Assembly: GCA_049322355.1 (NCBI GenBank)
Contig: JBMORG010000029.1
Location: 124,001-188,000 of the forward strand
Direction of reading: 5' to 3'
DNA from: 0-14-0-80-60-11 sp049322355
GTDB taxonomy: Bacteria; Desulfobacterota; Desulfobaccia; Desulfobaccales; 0-14-0-80-60-11
Length of the DNA: 64,000 nt
In this document: piece by piece, positions 15,020 through 24,200 of the stretch
Numbering within the stretch: position 1 is the stretch's first letter
Layout: each line of letters starts with the position of its first letter
Notes under the pieces: model-generated
Database searches by the model: none
Told to the model about the DNA's origin: nothing
What the model saw: only the letters and a program-made list of their open reading frames with translations
Program-made: the position numbers and the translations under genes

Positions 15020-17404
15020 TCAAGCCTCCTCGAACTTCGCAACTGACAATTGGTCCTGGGATTCCAAGGGCAGCCTGATGGTGAAGGTCGTCCCCCCTTC
15101 CGGAGGGCTGTCGGCGCTGATCGTCCCCCCATGACGCTGTATCACTCCATAAACGATGGACAGTCCTAAACCCGTGCCTTTGCCCGGGGGTTTGGTGGTA
15201 AAAAAGGGTTCGAAGATCTTGTCCCGGATCGCCATAGGAATTCCGCAGCCGGTATCGCTAAACGTCAGGATGATCCCGTCTCCGGCAGGGGTGGGCCGGC
15301 TGCCGATGGTAATCTGGCCCTGCCCGTTCATGGCGTCCGCGGCGTTGAGCAACAGGTTGGTAAAGACCTGCTGCAACTGGCCCGGGTCCCCCACGATTTG
15401 GGGCAGAAAGGGGTCCAGTCGCTGAATTACCCTGATGTTATGGAAAAAAGCCTGATGGCTGATGAGTTCCACGCAGCGGTGGATGACGTCGTTAACATCA
15501 AATAGCTTTCTATCTCCTAATGACTGGCGGCTGAAGTCCAACAGACGGTGAACGATTTGCTGGCAGCGCATAGTCTGGTTGATGATTACCTCGATATTTT
15601 CCCGGTGGACGGCATCCGCGGCCAGGTCCCGTTGCAGCAATTCGGCGTAAATGAGGATGCCGGCCAGGGGATTGTTGATTTCGTGGGCTACTCCCGCGGC
15701 CATCCGTCCCAAGGAGGCGATTTTTTCCGTATGCACCAACTGCGATTGGGCTGCCTCCAATTCCTTATGGACTTTGAGAATTTCCCGCAGATCGGAAAAG
15801 ATTCCCACACTGCCGACTTCCCGGCCCCTCTCCCGAATAATGGTGGCGGAAAAGTTGACCGGCACTTCCTCCCCATTTTTATTGATAAAGGTCATCCGGG
15901 TGGTGTTCAACTTATCCGGCGGGCCATACTCGTCGCTGCGCATCCGCCGCATCATTTCGGTGGCCACCTCCAAGGGATAGAAACGGCGGAAGTTTTCGAC
16001 ATTGCCGATCATCTCTTCGGCCTTGTAGCCCAGGATGCGTTCCGCGCCTTCGTTGAAAATCAGGGGCACCCCCTTAGTGTCCACCACCACGATGCCGTCC
16101 ACCGAATTCTGAATGATGTTGGTGAGAAAGGCATTGGTCTTTTGCAGTTCCCGTTCCATGAGAATGCGGTTGGTGAGGTCACGCAGGTACAAAAAGGTAA
16201 GGGTTTTATTGCCCAGGCGCGAAACAGCCATGCAGGTTTCGAAGATCCGGGGGATTTGGTCGTCATCTTGGGGCCGGTCCAGGATGCTGCAAAAGCGGGT
16301 CTCCTGTTGAAAATTCTGGTCCACCAGATCTCCCAGTTCCTGGGCCATATGGAGATGCTGGGAACTGAGGACCTCCCCCAAAGGCATGCCAATGAGTCGG
16401 CTCCTGGGAATATGCAGAATTTCCGTCATCCGAATATTGGCAAAGATGATCCGATGGTTCTCATCTGCCATCAAGAGCCCTTCTTGGGCCAATTGGGTAA
16501 GGAGATCGAGCTTTTGTTCTGCTTCCACCACCTGGGTAATGTCTCGCACTGCCTCAAACCCGCCGATGACCCGGCCCTCGGGATCGGTGATGATGGAAGC
16601 GGAAACCGACACCTGGATTTCCCGGCCGTCACGGGTTCGAACCGCCCGGCGGAGGCCGGAGAGGGGTTTTTTATGCTCCATGACCTGCTTGAGGACGCAA
16701 TCACAGGTGCTGCACTGGGCGGTATTCAGCAGTTCCCCGCAGGTCATCCGCCCCACCACCTCGCTGCGGGAGTAGCCCGTGAGTTGCTCCATGTAGTCGT
16801 TGATGTGGGTGACCACCAGGAAAGGGTCCACCAGAAAGAAAGGCATGGGAAAATTTTCCAGGATGCTGGACAAGATAGCCGCCTGCTGTTCCATAACCGG
16901 GTGGACCAGCAAATCCGCATGTTCCCGGATAAGGATAAAACAACCGGCCTTTTCGTTGTCCGCGCCCCGGATGGGAGTGGCGCTCAAAGAGAGGGGGGCC
17001 CCGACAGGCCAGTTCGTTTTGAGCAGGACCGGGACTTGCTTGTAGCTCTCCCCGAAACTGGGACAATGGTACGGGCTGGAGGCTTTCTCCCCTGTCCGTG
17101 CAACGATGGAAATTTCGGAACAGAGGGGACAAGGATCGCCGGAACGCAGGGTACCGCCAAAGAGTTTCTGGGCAGCGCAGTTGAGAAAGACCACCTCTTT
17201 CTCGCGGTTAGTGACTACCACAGGGTCAGGGAAATCATTGAGAAGCGGACTCAGGAACCCCACCGGAATAGGTGCGACGCCGCCGGGCTGGGGGGAGATG
17301 GGTTCCCCGGATTGGGCATGGTCTTTTGATTTCACGGCCCGTTCCTTTTTGCTGGCCAGATGGGATAAATCATAAAAATACCATTGACTTACAATGCTTA
17401 GCAC
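15020..17404 (-). CDS. multi-PAS sensor histidine kinase, 794 aa
   Basis: Several PAS units in tandem (about residues 45-140, 175-295, 300-410, 425-545), then HisKA with GRMAAGVAHEINNPLAGI (about 562-579) and an ATPase domain with FSDTGCGIP and GTGLGLSIVYGV. The second PAS contains CGELLNTAQCSTCDC, four Cys within 16 residues, which could bind a metal or Fe-S cluster or sense redox state. No membrane helices are seen. It leads a three-gene two-component operon. The ribosome binding site is weak, and the true start may lie downstream, for example at the internal start of the PAS part. Confidence 0.9.
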   Translation of the reverse strand: MLSIVSQWYFYDLSHLASKKERAVKSKDHAQSGEPISPQPGGVAPIPVGFLSPLLNDFPDPVVVTNREKEVVFLNCAAQKLFGGTLRSGDPCPLCSEISIVARTGEKASSPYHCPSFGESYKQVPVLLKTNWPVGAPLSLSATPIRGADNEKAGCFILIREHADLLVHPVMEQQAAILSSILENFPMPFFLVDPFLVVTHINDYMEQLTGYSRSEVVGRMTCGELLNTAQCSTCDCVLKQVMEHKKPLSGLRRAVRTRDGREIQVSVSASIITDPEGRVIGGFEAVRDITQVVEAEQKLDLLTQLAQEGLLMADENHRIIFANIRMTEILHIPRSRLIGMPLGEVLSSQHLHMAQELGDLVDQNFQQETRFCSILDRPQDDDQIPRIFETCMAVSRLGNKTLTFLYLRDLTNRILMERELQKTNAFLTNIIQNSVDGIVVVDTKGVPLIFNEGAERILGYKAEEMIGNVENFRRFYPLEVATEMMRRMRSDEYGPPDKLNTTRMTFINKNGEEVPVNFSATIIRERGREVGSVGIFSDLREILKVHKELEAAQSQLVHTEKIASLGRMAAGVAHEINNPLAGILIYAELLQRDLAADAVHRENIEVIINQTMRCQQIVHRLLDFSRQSLGDRKLFDVNDVIHRCVELISHQAFFHNIRVIQRLDPFLPQIVGDPGQLQQVFTNLLLNAADAMNGQGQITIGSRPTPAGDGIILTFSDTGCGIPMAIRDKIFEPFFTTKPPGKGTGLGLSIVYGVIQRHGGTISADSPPEGGTTFTIRLPLESQDQLSVAKFEEA

Positions 17405-17426
17405 AAATTCCTTCAGTTTGACGATT

Positions 17427-17524
17427 TAAAAATCCCCCTAAATCCCCCTTTTTCAAGGGGGGACTTTAGAAGGAATTTTCCCATAATTCCCCCCCTTTCC
17501 AAAGGGGAGTCAGGGGGGATTTTG
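17427..17524. repeat. long palindromic intergenic repeat, family A
   Basis: Outer arms AAAATCCCCCT and AGGGGGGATTTT enclose two inner hairpins built on CCCCCTTTTTCAAGGGGG and CCCCCTTTCCAAAGGGG. Close copies are at 25759-25853, half a copy at 33931-33968, and an inverted copy inside a gene at about 52576-52652. Confidence 0.85.
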
Positions 17525-17616
17525 GTTCCAGGGACATTTCCAATAATGGAGAAAAATTCTGGCATTTGAAATAAATTTACCAGCAAAATCCAAATTAATA
17601 AAATCCCATGCCCGCC

Positions 17617-18672
17617 TTAACGCCCGGAGGCTGAGGGGGCGCATTCCACCGGGGCTGCAAAGGTGTTGCCCAGAATTACCTGAGCCGCGGCCAGTTCGTG
17701 CTGGCGAATGATCAACGAAATGCTTGATATGGTGCAACTCAGGGCCAGCAGTTTGATATGGGCCTTTTCCAGGGCCTCCACCAAGGTGTAGGCAATGCCG
17801 TAGCGGTCGCCGAAATGGGGGCCGTGAAGAAAAATGCCCGCCACCGGGGTAAGGCGCATGGGGCGAATATCCGGAAGATGGTCCTTTAAAATGCGCCGGA
17901 CCTCACTGCCCTGGTCGGCGGAACCGGGTTGACGCCGGGCCGTGCTGAACGACAGAATAAATTCCCGGCCTCCAAGTCCAGGCAGCGCCACCAGAAAGGG
18001 GATAATCAGCCCCAAGTCCCCCATTTCCATCAAGGCAGAGGCAAACCCGGCCAGGATGTCGGAGGTGGCGATGCTCATGCCCCAAAGATCCAGGTCCGAT
18101 TGGGGGATGATCCAATAGACCTTGGTGATTTTCTCCTGGTAAGTGGCAACCACCTTTTCTACGTATTCTTTCGGAGGCGGCTGGGCTGAAAAAAATTCCT
18201 GGGGTGAGGCAAACCCCGGAAAATGAAAGTGCTGGAACAACTGCTCCACTGCAGGCTTAATTCTTGTGGACGACAACACCGCAGAGATGGCAGATGGAGA
18301 ACTGGCCAAACCGTGGATGACCACCCGGGCTTTGGCCAGGCTCCGTATGAAAATGCCGATGACTTCGGGACGCTTGTCGTGGGGATAAACGGCCAGAATG
18401 GAGGTGCCCGGCATCAGGGCCAGCGACGCTTGGGGGTCGGCCTGGGCTTGAAGCAAGGTTAAGGCAGCTTCCCCGGCGTTGCTGTCAGTACAGAGCACTT
18501 CGCGGTCGCCGGACACATGGGTCAAGAAGGTAAGATTGATGCGGTGTTGGGCCAGAGGCGCACATACCGATGGGCCCAGGCGGTTGTCTTCCAACGGGGA
18601 GGAGGACGCAACACAAGCGCCCCCCTCCAGGACTTTAAGGCCACCTATCCTGATCCGGTGAAATTTTTCCAA
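17617..18672 (-). CDS. tandem ACT-like domain protein in a signalling operon, 351 aa
   Basis: I do not recognise a named family. Starts at TTG. The C-terminal part (about 260-340), with GDRYGIAYTLVEALEKAHIKLLALSCTISSISLIIRQHELAAAQVIL-like beta-alpha-beta pattern, resembles the ACT pair at the end of aspartokinases, and the N-terminal part (about 45-130) repeats the pattern (HRINLTFLTHVSG; VIGIFIRSLAKARVVIHGLASSPSAISAVL). ACT domains bind small ligands such as amino acids. It lies between a CheY-like regulator and a PAS histidine kinase, so it may give the cascade a metabolite input; this is inference. Confidence 0.6.
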   Translation of the reverse strand: MEKFHRIRIGGLKVLEGGACVASSSPLEDNRLGPSVCAPLAQHRINLTFLTHVSGDREVLCTDSNAGEAALTLLQAQADPQASLALMPGTSILAVYPHDKRPEVIGIFIRSLAKARVVIHGLASSPSAISAVLSSTRIKPAVEQLFQHFHFPGFASPQEFFSAQPPPKEYVEKVVATYQEKITKVYWIIPQSDLDLWGMSIATSDILAGFASALMEMGDLGLIIPFLVALPGLGGREFILSFSTARRQPGSADQGSEVRRILKDHLPDIRPMRLTPVAGIFLHGPHFGDRYGIAYTLVEALEKAHIKLLALSCTISSISLIIRQHELAAAQVILGNTFAAPVECAPSASGR

Positions 18673-18699
18673 AATTCGTCGGATACATGCCTTTTTTAG

Positions 18700-19080
18700 T
18701 TAAAGTAATCTTTGCACTGCTTCCACCAGAGTGGCAGCGTCCACAGGTTTAGGAATGAAGTCCTCGGCTTCCACGGACATTCCTTCGGCATGGCTGTAAC
18801 TGGTGGTGGGCACTGCCTCTCCCACTGCGGTGAGGAGGATGATGGGAATTTCCTGGGTCCACTTATTGGATTTCAACTCCTTACAGAGCTGGTAGCCATT
18901 TTTTCTGGGCATCATCACGTCCAGGATCAGCACGTCCGGACGGCGCTTTTTAATGGCTTCCTCCCCTTCGATTCCGTCGTACGCCTTCCCCACCTCGAAG
19001 CCCTTGGACTCCAACATCATGGATACGGTTTCCACCAGATCCGGATCGTCGTCGACGATCAGTACGTACTTTGCAGACAT
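18700..19080 (-). CDS. CheY-like single-domain response regulator, 126 aa
   Basis: A stand-alone receiver domain: acidic pocket DDD at 10-12, phospho-acceptor Asp54 (LILDVMMP), conserved Thr (LLTAVG, about 83) and Lys (IPKPVDA, about 111). No output domain. ATG start with GGGAGGTCTC upstream. It precedes the ACT-like protein and the kinase cluster on the same strand and may act as a phosphorelay intermediate. Confidence 0.9.
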   Translation of the reverse strand: MSAKYVLIVDDDPDLVETVSMMLESKGFEVGKAYDGIEGEEAIKKRRPDVLILDVMMPRKNGYQLCKELKSNKWTQEIPIILLTAVGEAVPTTSYSHAEGMSVEAEDFIPKPVDAATLVEAVQRLL

Positions 19081-19194
19081 GAGACCTCCCCTTTCAAGAT
19101 GAACATATTGCCATTATGAACTCAAAATTTGGAAATTACAAGGCTCATGAGGCCTCTTGTATGTTTGGAAAATTTTTCCGGCGCCGCCCCGGTC

Positions 19195-20130
19195 TCAAGC
19201 CACCTGCGGCCTGGGGTAGAGGCCGCCCCGTTCCACGATTTCCGGGACCTTCTCTTCCCATTCGATGGCCATGATGTGGAAGCCCCGGACGCCTTCCACT
19301 TCTTTCAGTTCCTGGATCTGCTCCACCGCCAGGTTGATGCCTTCTTCGGCCTGTTTTTCTTTGGGGACGCCACCGATACGCCGCACCACGTCGTCAGGTA
19401 CGTCTATGCCCGGCACCCGCTTCTGCATGTACTTGGCCATGCCCACGTTTTTCATGGGGGTGATGCCCGCCAGGACAGCCACTTTCTCATGCAGGCCCCG
19501 GTCCACCAGGATCTTCATGAACTCCTTGAACGTGTCCATATTGTAAATGCACTGGGTCTGGACGAATTGCACTCCGGCCGCCACCTTCTTGGCCAGCCGA
19601 GAGGCGCGCATGGGCACGTTGGGCCCGGCAAAGGGGTTTGCCGCGGCCCCGATGAACATCTGGGGGCGCACTTCGAATTCGTGTCCCCCCAAAAGCCGGC
19701 CCTCATCCCGCATCATCTTCACCGTCTGGATGAGTTGGATGGAATCCAGGTCAAAGACATTGGCGGCCTTGGGGTGGTCGCCGAAATGCTGGTGGTCGCC
19801 GGTGAGGCAGAGCATGTTGTGGATGCCGAAAGACGCGGCCCCCAGGATATCGCTTTGCAGAGCGATGCGGTTTCGGTCCCGGGTCACCATTTGCAGCACC
19901 GGCTCCAGCCCCATGAGCTTGAGCCGGATGCAGCAGGCCAGGCTGCAGACCCGGCAGACCGAGGTCTGGTTATCCGTGACGTTGATGGCGTCCACGTAGT
20001 CCTTGATCAGGTTGCCCTTGTGTTCGATCACGGCGCCATCGGCGCTCCGGGGAGGACCGACCTCGGAGGTAACGGCAAAATTGCCCGACGCGATCATCTT
20101 CTGCAGTTTGCTGGGAGTCGTGACGCTCAT
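19195..20130 (-). CDS. metF: methylenetetrahydrofolate reductase, 311 aa
   Basis: TIM-barrel flavoprotein that reduces methylene-THF to methyl-THF, a methyl-branch step of the Wood-Ljungdahl pathway. Seen: the N-terminal SEVGPPRSAD (the catalytic Glu region), INVTDNQ, LTGDHQHFGDHP, GAAANPFA and VQTQCIYNMD segments, in family order. It overlaps metV by four bases and lies behind mvhD and hdrA, the gene set of the Moorella-type MetFV-MvhD-Hdr complex. In that complex NADH oxidation is linked to methylene-THF reduction. Confidence 0.93.
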   Translation of the reverse strand: MSVTTPSKLQKMIASGNFAVTSEVGPPRSADGAVIEHKGNLIKDYVDAINVTDNQTSVCRVCSLACCIRLKLMGLEPVLQMVTRDRNRIALQSDILGAASFGIHNMLCLTGDHQHFGDHPKAANVFDLDSIQLIQTVKMMRDEGRLLGGHEFEVRPQMFIGAAANPFAGPNVPMRASRLAKKVAAGVQFVQTQCIYNMDTFKEFMKILVDRGLHEKVAVLAGITPMKNVGMAKYMQKRVPGIDVPDDVVRRIGGVPKEKQAEEGINLAVEQIQELKEVEGVRGFHIMAIEWEEKVPEIVERGGLYPRPQVA

Positions 20131-20795
20131 ATCCGTAAGTCCTCTCTGACGATGGTGCGCGGTCCGCCATCCCGGGAGGTCGTCCAGTCTTTGGGATCCA
20201 CGGGTTTTTCAAAACGGTCCAGCTGCCCCAGGGTCTTCAGCCGTTCGTAGATCAGTTCCCAACCGCAGGGGACGTCCTTGCTGATTTCGCACTTGCCCTT
20301 GTCGGAACCGCCGCAGGGGCCGTTAAGCATGCGCTTGGAACAGCGGGCGATGGGACAGACGCCGCCGGTTTCCGCCAGGATGCAGCGGCCGCAGGCCTGA
20401 CAACGCTCCGAATAGACTCCCCGCTCTTCGTTGACCCCCATGAAACAGGTGTCCACCCCGGGATAGACGATCTTGTTGTTGTACATTTCGGCCAGGTACT
20501 GGACGCCGACCCCGCAGGCCAGGGAGACCACGGCGTCGTAGGTGTCTATCTTGTCGGAAAGCTGTGCCAGGTATTCCTTTTCGCACTGACGGGTCAGGCT
20601 GGTTTCGTCCACCTGGGCCTGACGGCCTTCCTGGGTGAAATAGAGCCTGAGGGCCGAGGCCAATACCTTGGCTTCTTTCAGACCGCCGGCCTCGCACACG
20701 GTGACGCAGCCGTCGCAGCCGGCAATGAGTAACTTGTTGAAGTCTTTGACCAGGCCAAGGACTTCTTCCAGGGGTTTGGGCACTGCTTTGATCAT
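20127..20795 (-). CDS. metV: MetV, zinc/Fe-S partner of methylene-THF reductase, 222 aa
   Basis: MTHFR_C-type protein. An N-terminal GCDGCVTVCEAGG (about 26-38) is followed by a C-terminal cysteine-rich part with CQACGRCILAETGGVCPIARCSKRMLNGPCGGS-type motif (about 148-180), matching MetV of acetogens, which carries zinc and Fe-S sites and completes MetF. ATGA overlaps exist with both neighbours (mvhD upstream, metF downstream), so MetV, MetF and MvhD are made as a unit. Confidence 0.9.
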   Translation of the reverse strand: MIKAVPKPLEEVLGLVKDFNKLLIAGCDGCVTVCEAGGLKEAKVLASALRLYFTQEGRQAQVDETSLTRQCEKEYLAQLSDKIDTYDAVVSLACGVGVQYLAEMYNNKIVYPGVDTCFMGVNEERGVYSERCQACGRCILAETGGVCPIARCSKRMLNGPCGGSDKGKCEISKDVPCGWELIYERLKTLGQLDRFEKPVDPKDWTTSRDGGPRTIVREDLRI

Positions 20796-21244
20796 GTGGT
20801 TACCTCCGCAATAGGCCTGGTGGCCGTACCTGTCGCAACTCGAATGGGACTCGGACCCAGTTCCAGAACTTTTTCAGTAATCTCCCGGACGATTTCGGCG
20901 AACCGCCCGCCCATCCCGGAAGACAGGTTATACATCGCCAGCCGCTCCCCGCCGACGCCGACTTTATCGAGGATTTCCTTCACCCGGTTGACCCGTTTCT
21001 TGGCGTACAGGTTGCCGGCGCTATAGTGGCAGTCGCCCTCCAGGCAACCCACCACAATCACCCCATCGGCCCCGTATTCAAAGGCCATGAGCAAGTGCAT
21101 GATGTCCACCTTGCCGGTGCAGGGGACTTCGATTATCCGCACATTGGGCGGGTACTGCAATCGCATCGAACCTGCCAGGTCCGCGGCGGAATACGCTCAG
21201 TAGTGGCAACAAAACCCGACGATCTTCGGCTCAAACGGTTCCAT
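20792..21244 (-). CDS. mvhD: MvhD-type iron-sulfur selenoprotein (Sec16), 150 aa
   Basis: MvhD carries a 2Fe-2S cluster and passes electrons to HdrA. The real start is the ATG at 21244, after GAGGAG; codon 16 is UGA (21199-21197). The segment reads GFCCHYUAYSAADLAG, where most homologues have FCCxxC; Sec-containing VhuD of methanogens is a known precedent. Later Cys are in VPCTGKVD and GCLEGDCHY. Ending at UGA, callers would begin at 21166 and lose the cluster-binding N terminus. It sits directly after hdrA and overlaps metV. Confidence 0.92.
21167..21183 (-). promoter_or_regulatory. SECIS-like hairpin of mvhD
   Basis: A 6-bp stem CGGACC/GGUUCG around the loop UGGCA starts 13 bases after the UGA. 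The loop lacks the usual GGU, so support is weaker than for the other genes. Confidence 0.45.
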
Positions 21245-21255
21245 CGGCGGACTCC

Positions 21256-24200
21256 TCAGTATAAAGTTTTAATCTTGGCGCTGATTTGGTCGTCTTCAAA
21301 ATGGGCCACCTGGATGACCTTGGCCGGACATTCCGAGGCGCAGGTGCCGCAGCCCTGGCAGAGCGCCTCGTTAATCTCCGAAACATTATCCCGGTTGATC
21401 TGCGGCACCCCAAACGGGCAGGTCCGGACGCACACCAGGCAAGCGGCGCAGCGGTCCGGCTCCACGTGCGCGGTGACGCCGCTGATGGTCTGGTTGACGT
21501 CAGCCAGAAATGCCCCGGCCCGGGAGGATGCGGCCATGGCCTGGGCAATGCTCTCGCTGATGAGCTTGGGAGAATGGGCCATGCCGCAGAGGAAGATGCC
21601 CTCCGAGGCAAAGTCCACCGGCCGCAGTTTGGCGTGGGCCTCGATGAAAAACCCGCCGGCGTTCCGGGGCAGTTTCAGCAGCGACGCCAATTCCTCGGTA
21701 TCGGCGGCCCGGGCCCCGGCGCTCAGCACCACCGCGTCCACTAACATGTTGATGGGCCGGCCCAGGACGTGGTCCACAAAGGTGACGCTCAACTGGCCGT
21801 TGTCATTGGCGACCTGGGGCAACTGCTCCGGATCGAACCGGGAGAAGAGTACCCCCTTGTCCCGGGCCTCCCGGTAGTAGTCCTCCATTAAGCCGTAGGT
21901 GCGCATATCCCGGTAGAGGATCACCACGTCCATGTCGGGGTTGAGGTCCTTCAACTGCAAGGCGTACTTCACCGCGCCCTGGCAGCAGATGCGGCTGCAG
22001 TTGGGATTCTCTTCGTTCCGGGAGCCCACGCACTGCACCATGACCACCCGGTTCCATTCTTTGGCTTCCGCCGGGGTCTTATGGAGAAAATCGCCCAACT
22101 CCAACTGGGTCATCACCCGGTCATGCTCGCCGTAGAGAAACTCCTTGGGCTGGTACTCATGGGCGCCGGTGGCCACCACCGTGACCCCGTGATCGATTTT
22201 CCGTTCGTACATGCCAGGGCCCACCAACACTTCCGTGGTGAAGTTGCCCTTGTAACCGCTGAAGCCCACCACCAGGGCGCCGGTGAGCACCTGAACTTTC
22301 TCGTGAGCTTTTACCCGCTCAATGAGCCCATCCAGATAGGTTTGGACGTCCATGCCTTCGATGGTTTTATGAACCCGGCGGGCCATGCCACCCAATTGCG
22401 GCTCTTTTTCCAGGAGAATAGTATCAAAACCCTGGTCCCCCAGATTGAGGGCGGCATTGAGACCCGCAACCCCGCCGCCGATGACCAGGGCCCGCTGGTT
22501 GATGGTCAGGGGTTTTTCCGCCAACGGCTTGAGCAGGGAGGCCCGGGCCACCGCCATGCGCACCAAGTCCTTAGCCTTATCTGTGGCCTTGTCGTGCTCC
22601 TTCATATGCACCCAGGAATCCTGGTTGCGGATGTTGGCCATTTCGAAGAGGTACTTGTTCAAACCCGCGTCTATCAGGGTCTCCCGGAAAAGGGGCTCAT
22701 GGGTGATGGGCGTGCAGGCCGCCACCACCACCCGGTTGAGGTTTTGTTCCTCGATGATCCGGGTCATATTAACCTGGGTGTCCTGGGAGCAGGTAAAAAG
22801 GTTTTCTTCCACATAGGCCACGTTGGGCAGCGTCTTGGCATAGGCCAACAATTCCGGCACATCGATAATGCCGCCGATATTGATGCCGCAGTTGCAGACA
22901 AAGACCCCGATGCGGGGTTCGTCTTCCGGTTTGATGACTCTGGGGGTGGGTGCTTCCCGGGTCTTGGTCTCGGTCCAGCGAACGTCACCCAAAGAAGCGC
23001 TCACCGCCCCGGCCGCAGCCGAGGCCTGCATGACTGACTCGGGTATGTCTTTAGGACCCTGCATGGCGCCGCAGACATAGATGCCCTCGCGGGAGGCGGC
23101 CACAGGCGCGAAGGGCGAAGTGGCCACGAAGTCATGGGCGTTGGCTTCCACGCCCAAGATCTGAGTCAACTCCTTTACGGCCGGATTGACCTCCATGCCC
23201 ACTGACAGCACTATCATGTCGAAGACTTCAGTCTTTTCTTCGCCGCTTTCATCGGCATAGCGGATAGCTAAATTGTCACCCGACACGGGGTCGATGCTGT
23301 GAATCCGGGAGCGGATGAACCGCACCCCGTGTTCGCCTTTGGCGCGATTATAATAGAGTTCGAAATCTTTCCCGAAGGTCCGCATGTCCATGAAAAAGAT
23401 GGCGGTGTCCAACGGATAAGGCGCGTGCTCCTTGGCGATCACCGCCTCCTTGATGGCGTACATGCAGCAGACCGAGGAGCAATAGGAATGGGTCTTCACA
23501 TCCCGGGAGCCCACGCATTGCAGCCAGGCGATCTTCTTGGGTTCGGCGTGGTCCGAAGGCCGGACCAGGTGCCCGCCGAAGGGGCCCGAGGCCGAGAGTA
23601 TCCGCTCGAACTCCAGGGAGGTCACCACATTAGGCAGATCTGAATAATGGTAGGTGGTGCAAGTGGTGGGGTTGAAGGTTTGAAAGCCCGGCGACAGGAT
23701 TACGGCCCCGACCTTCACCTCCGTGGTTTCGGGCTTCATGCTGTGGTCAATGGCCCCGGCCTGGCAGGCAGCGACGCACTGCATGCACTCGGAGCAGACG
23801 CCGCAGTTGAGGCAGCGGGCGGCTTCCCGTTGGGCCTGTTCCTCGGTGTACCCCCGGGCAATTTCATCGAAGCAGCTACAGGTGTACTCCGGCGGCAACG
23901 CGGCCATCACTTCCCGGGGGGCGCCTTCCTCGTCCTTGGGAATCTCGGCCCAGCGTTTATGGGCTTCTTTGCCTTCGGTCCGGCCCGCGACCATGTCCTC
24001 GCCTTTCAGATATCGGTCGATGGACTCCGCGGCTTCGATGCCGCCTCCCACCGCCTCGATGGCGATCCAGGGGCCGGTGTGCACATCCCCTGCGGCAAAC
24101 ACTCCGGGGCGGGAAGTTTCGTAAGTTACTTCATTAACTTCGATGGTGCCCCAGCGCGACGTTTTGACTCCACAGGCCTCCAACGCGTTCTGGGCCGCTT

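Noticed and set aside
15548..17329. Long plus-strand open frame (593 codons) opposite the PAS kinase
   Set aside because: No domain recognised, low-complexity His/Gly/Asp-rich translation typical of antisense frames in GC-rich genes.
19195..20130. Sec codons in metF, metV or hdrA
   Set aside because: These frames run without any internal UGA and keep Cys at the expected positions; only mvhD has one.
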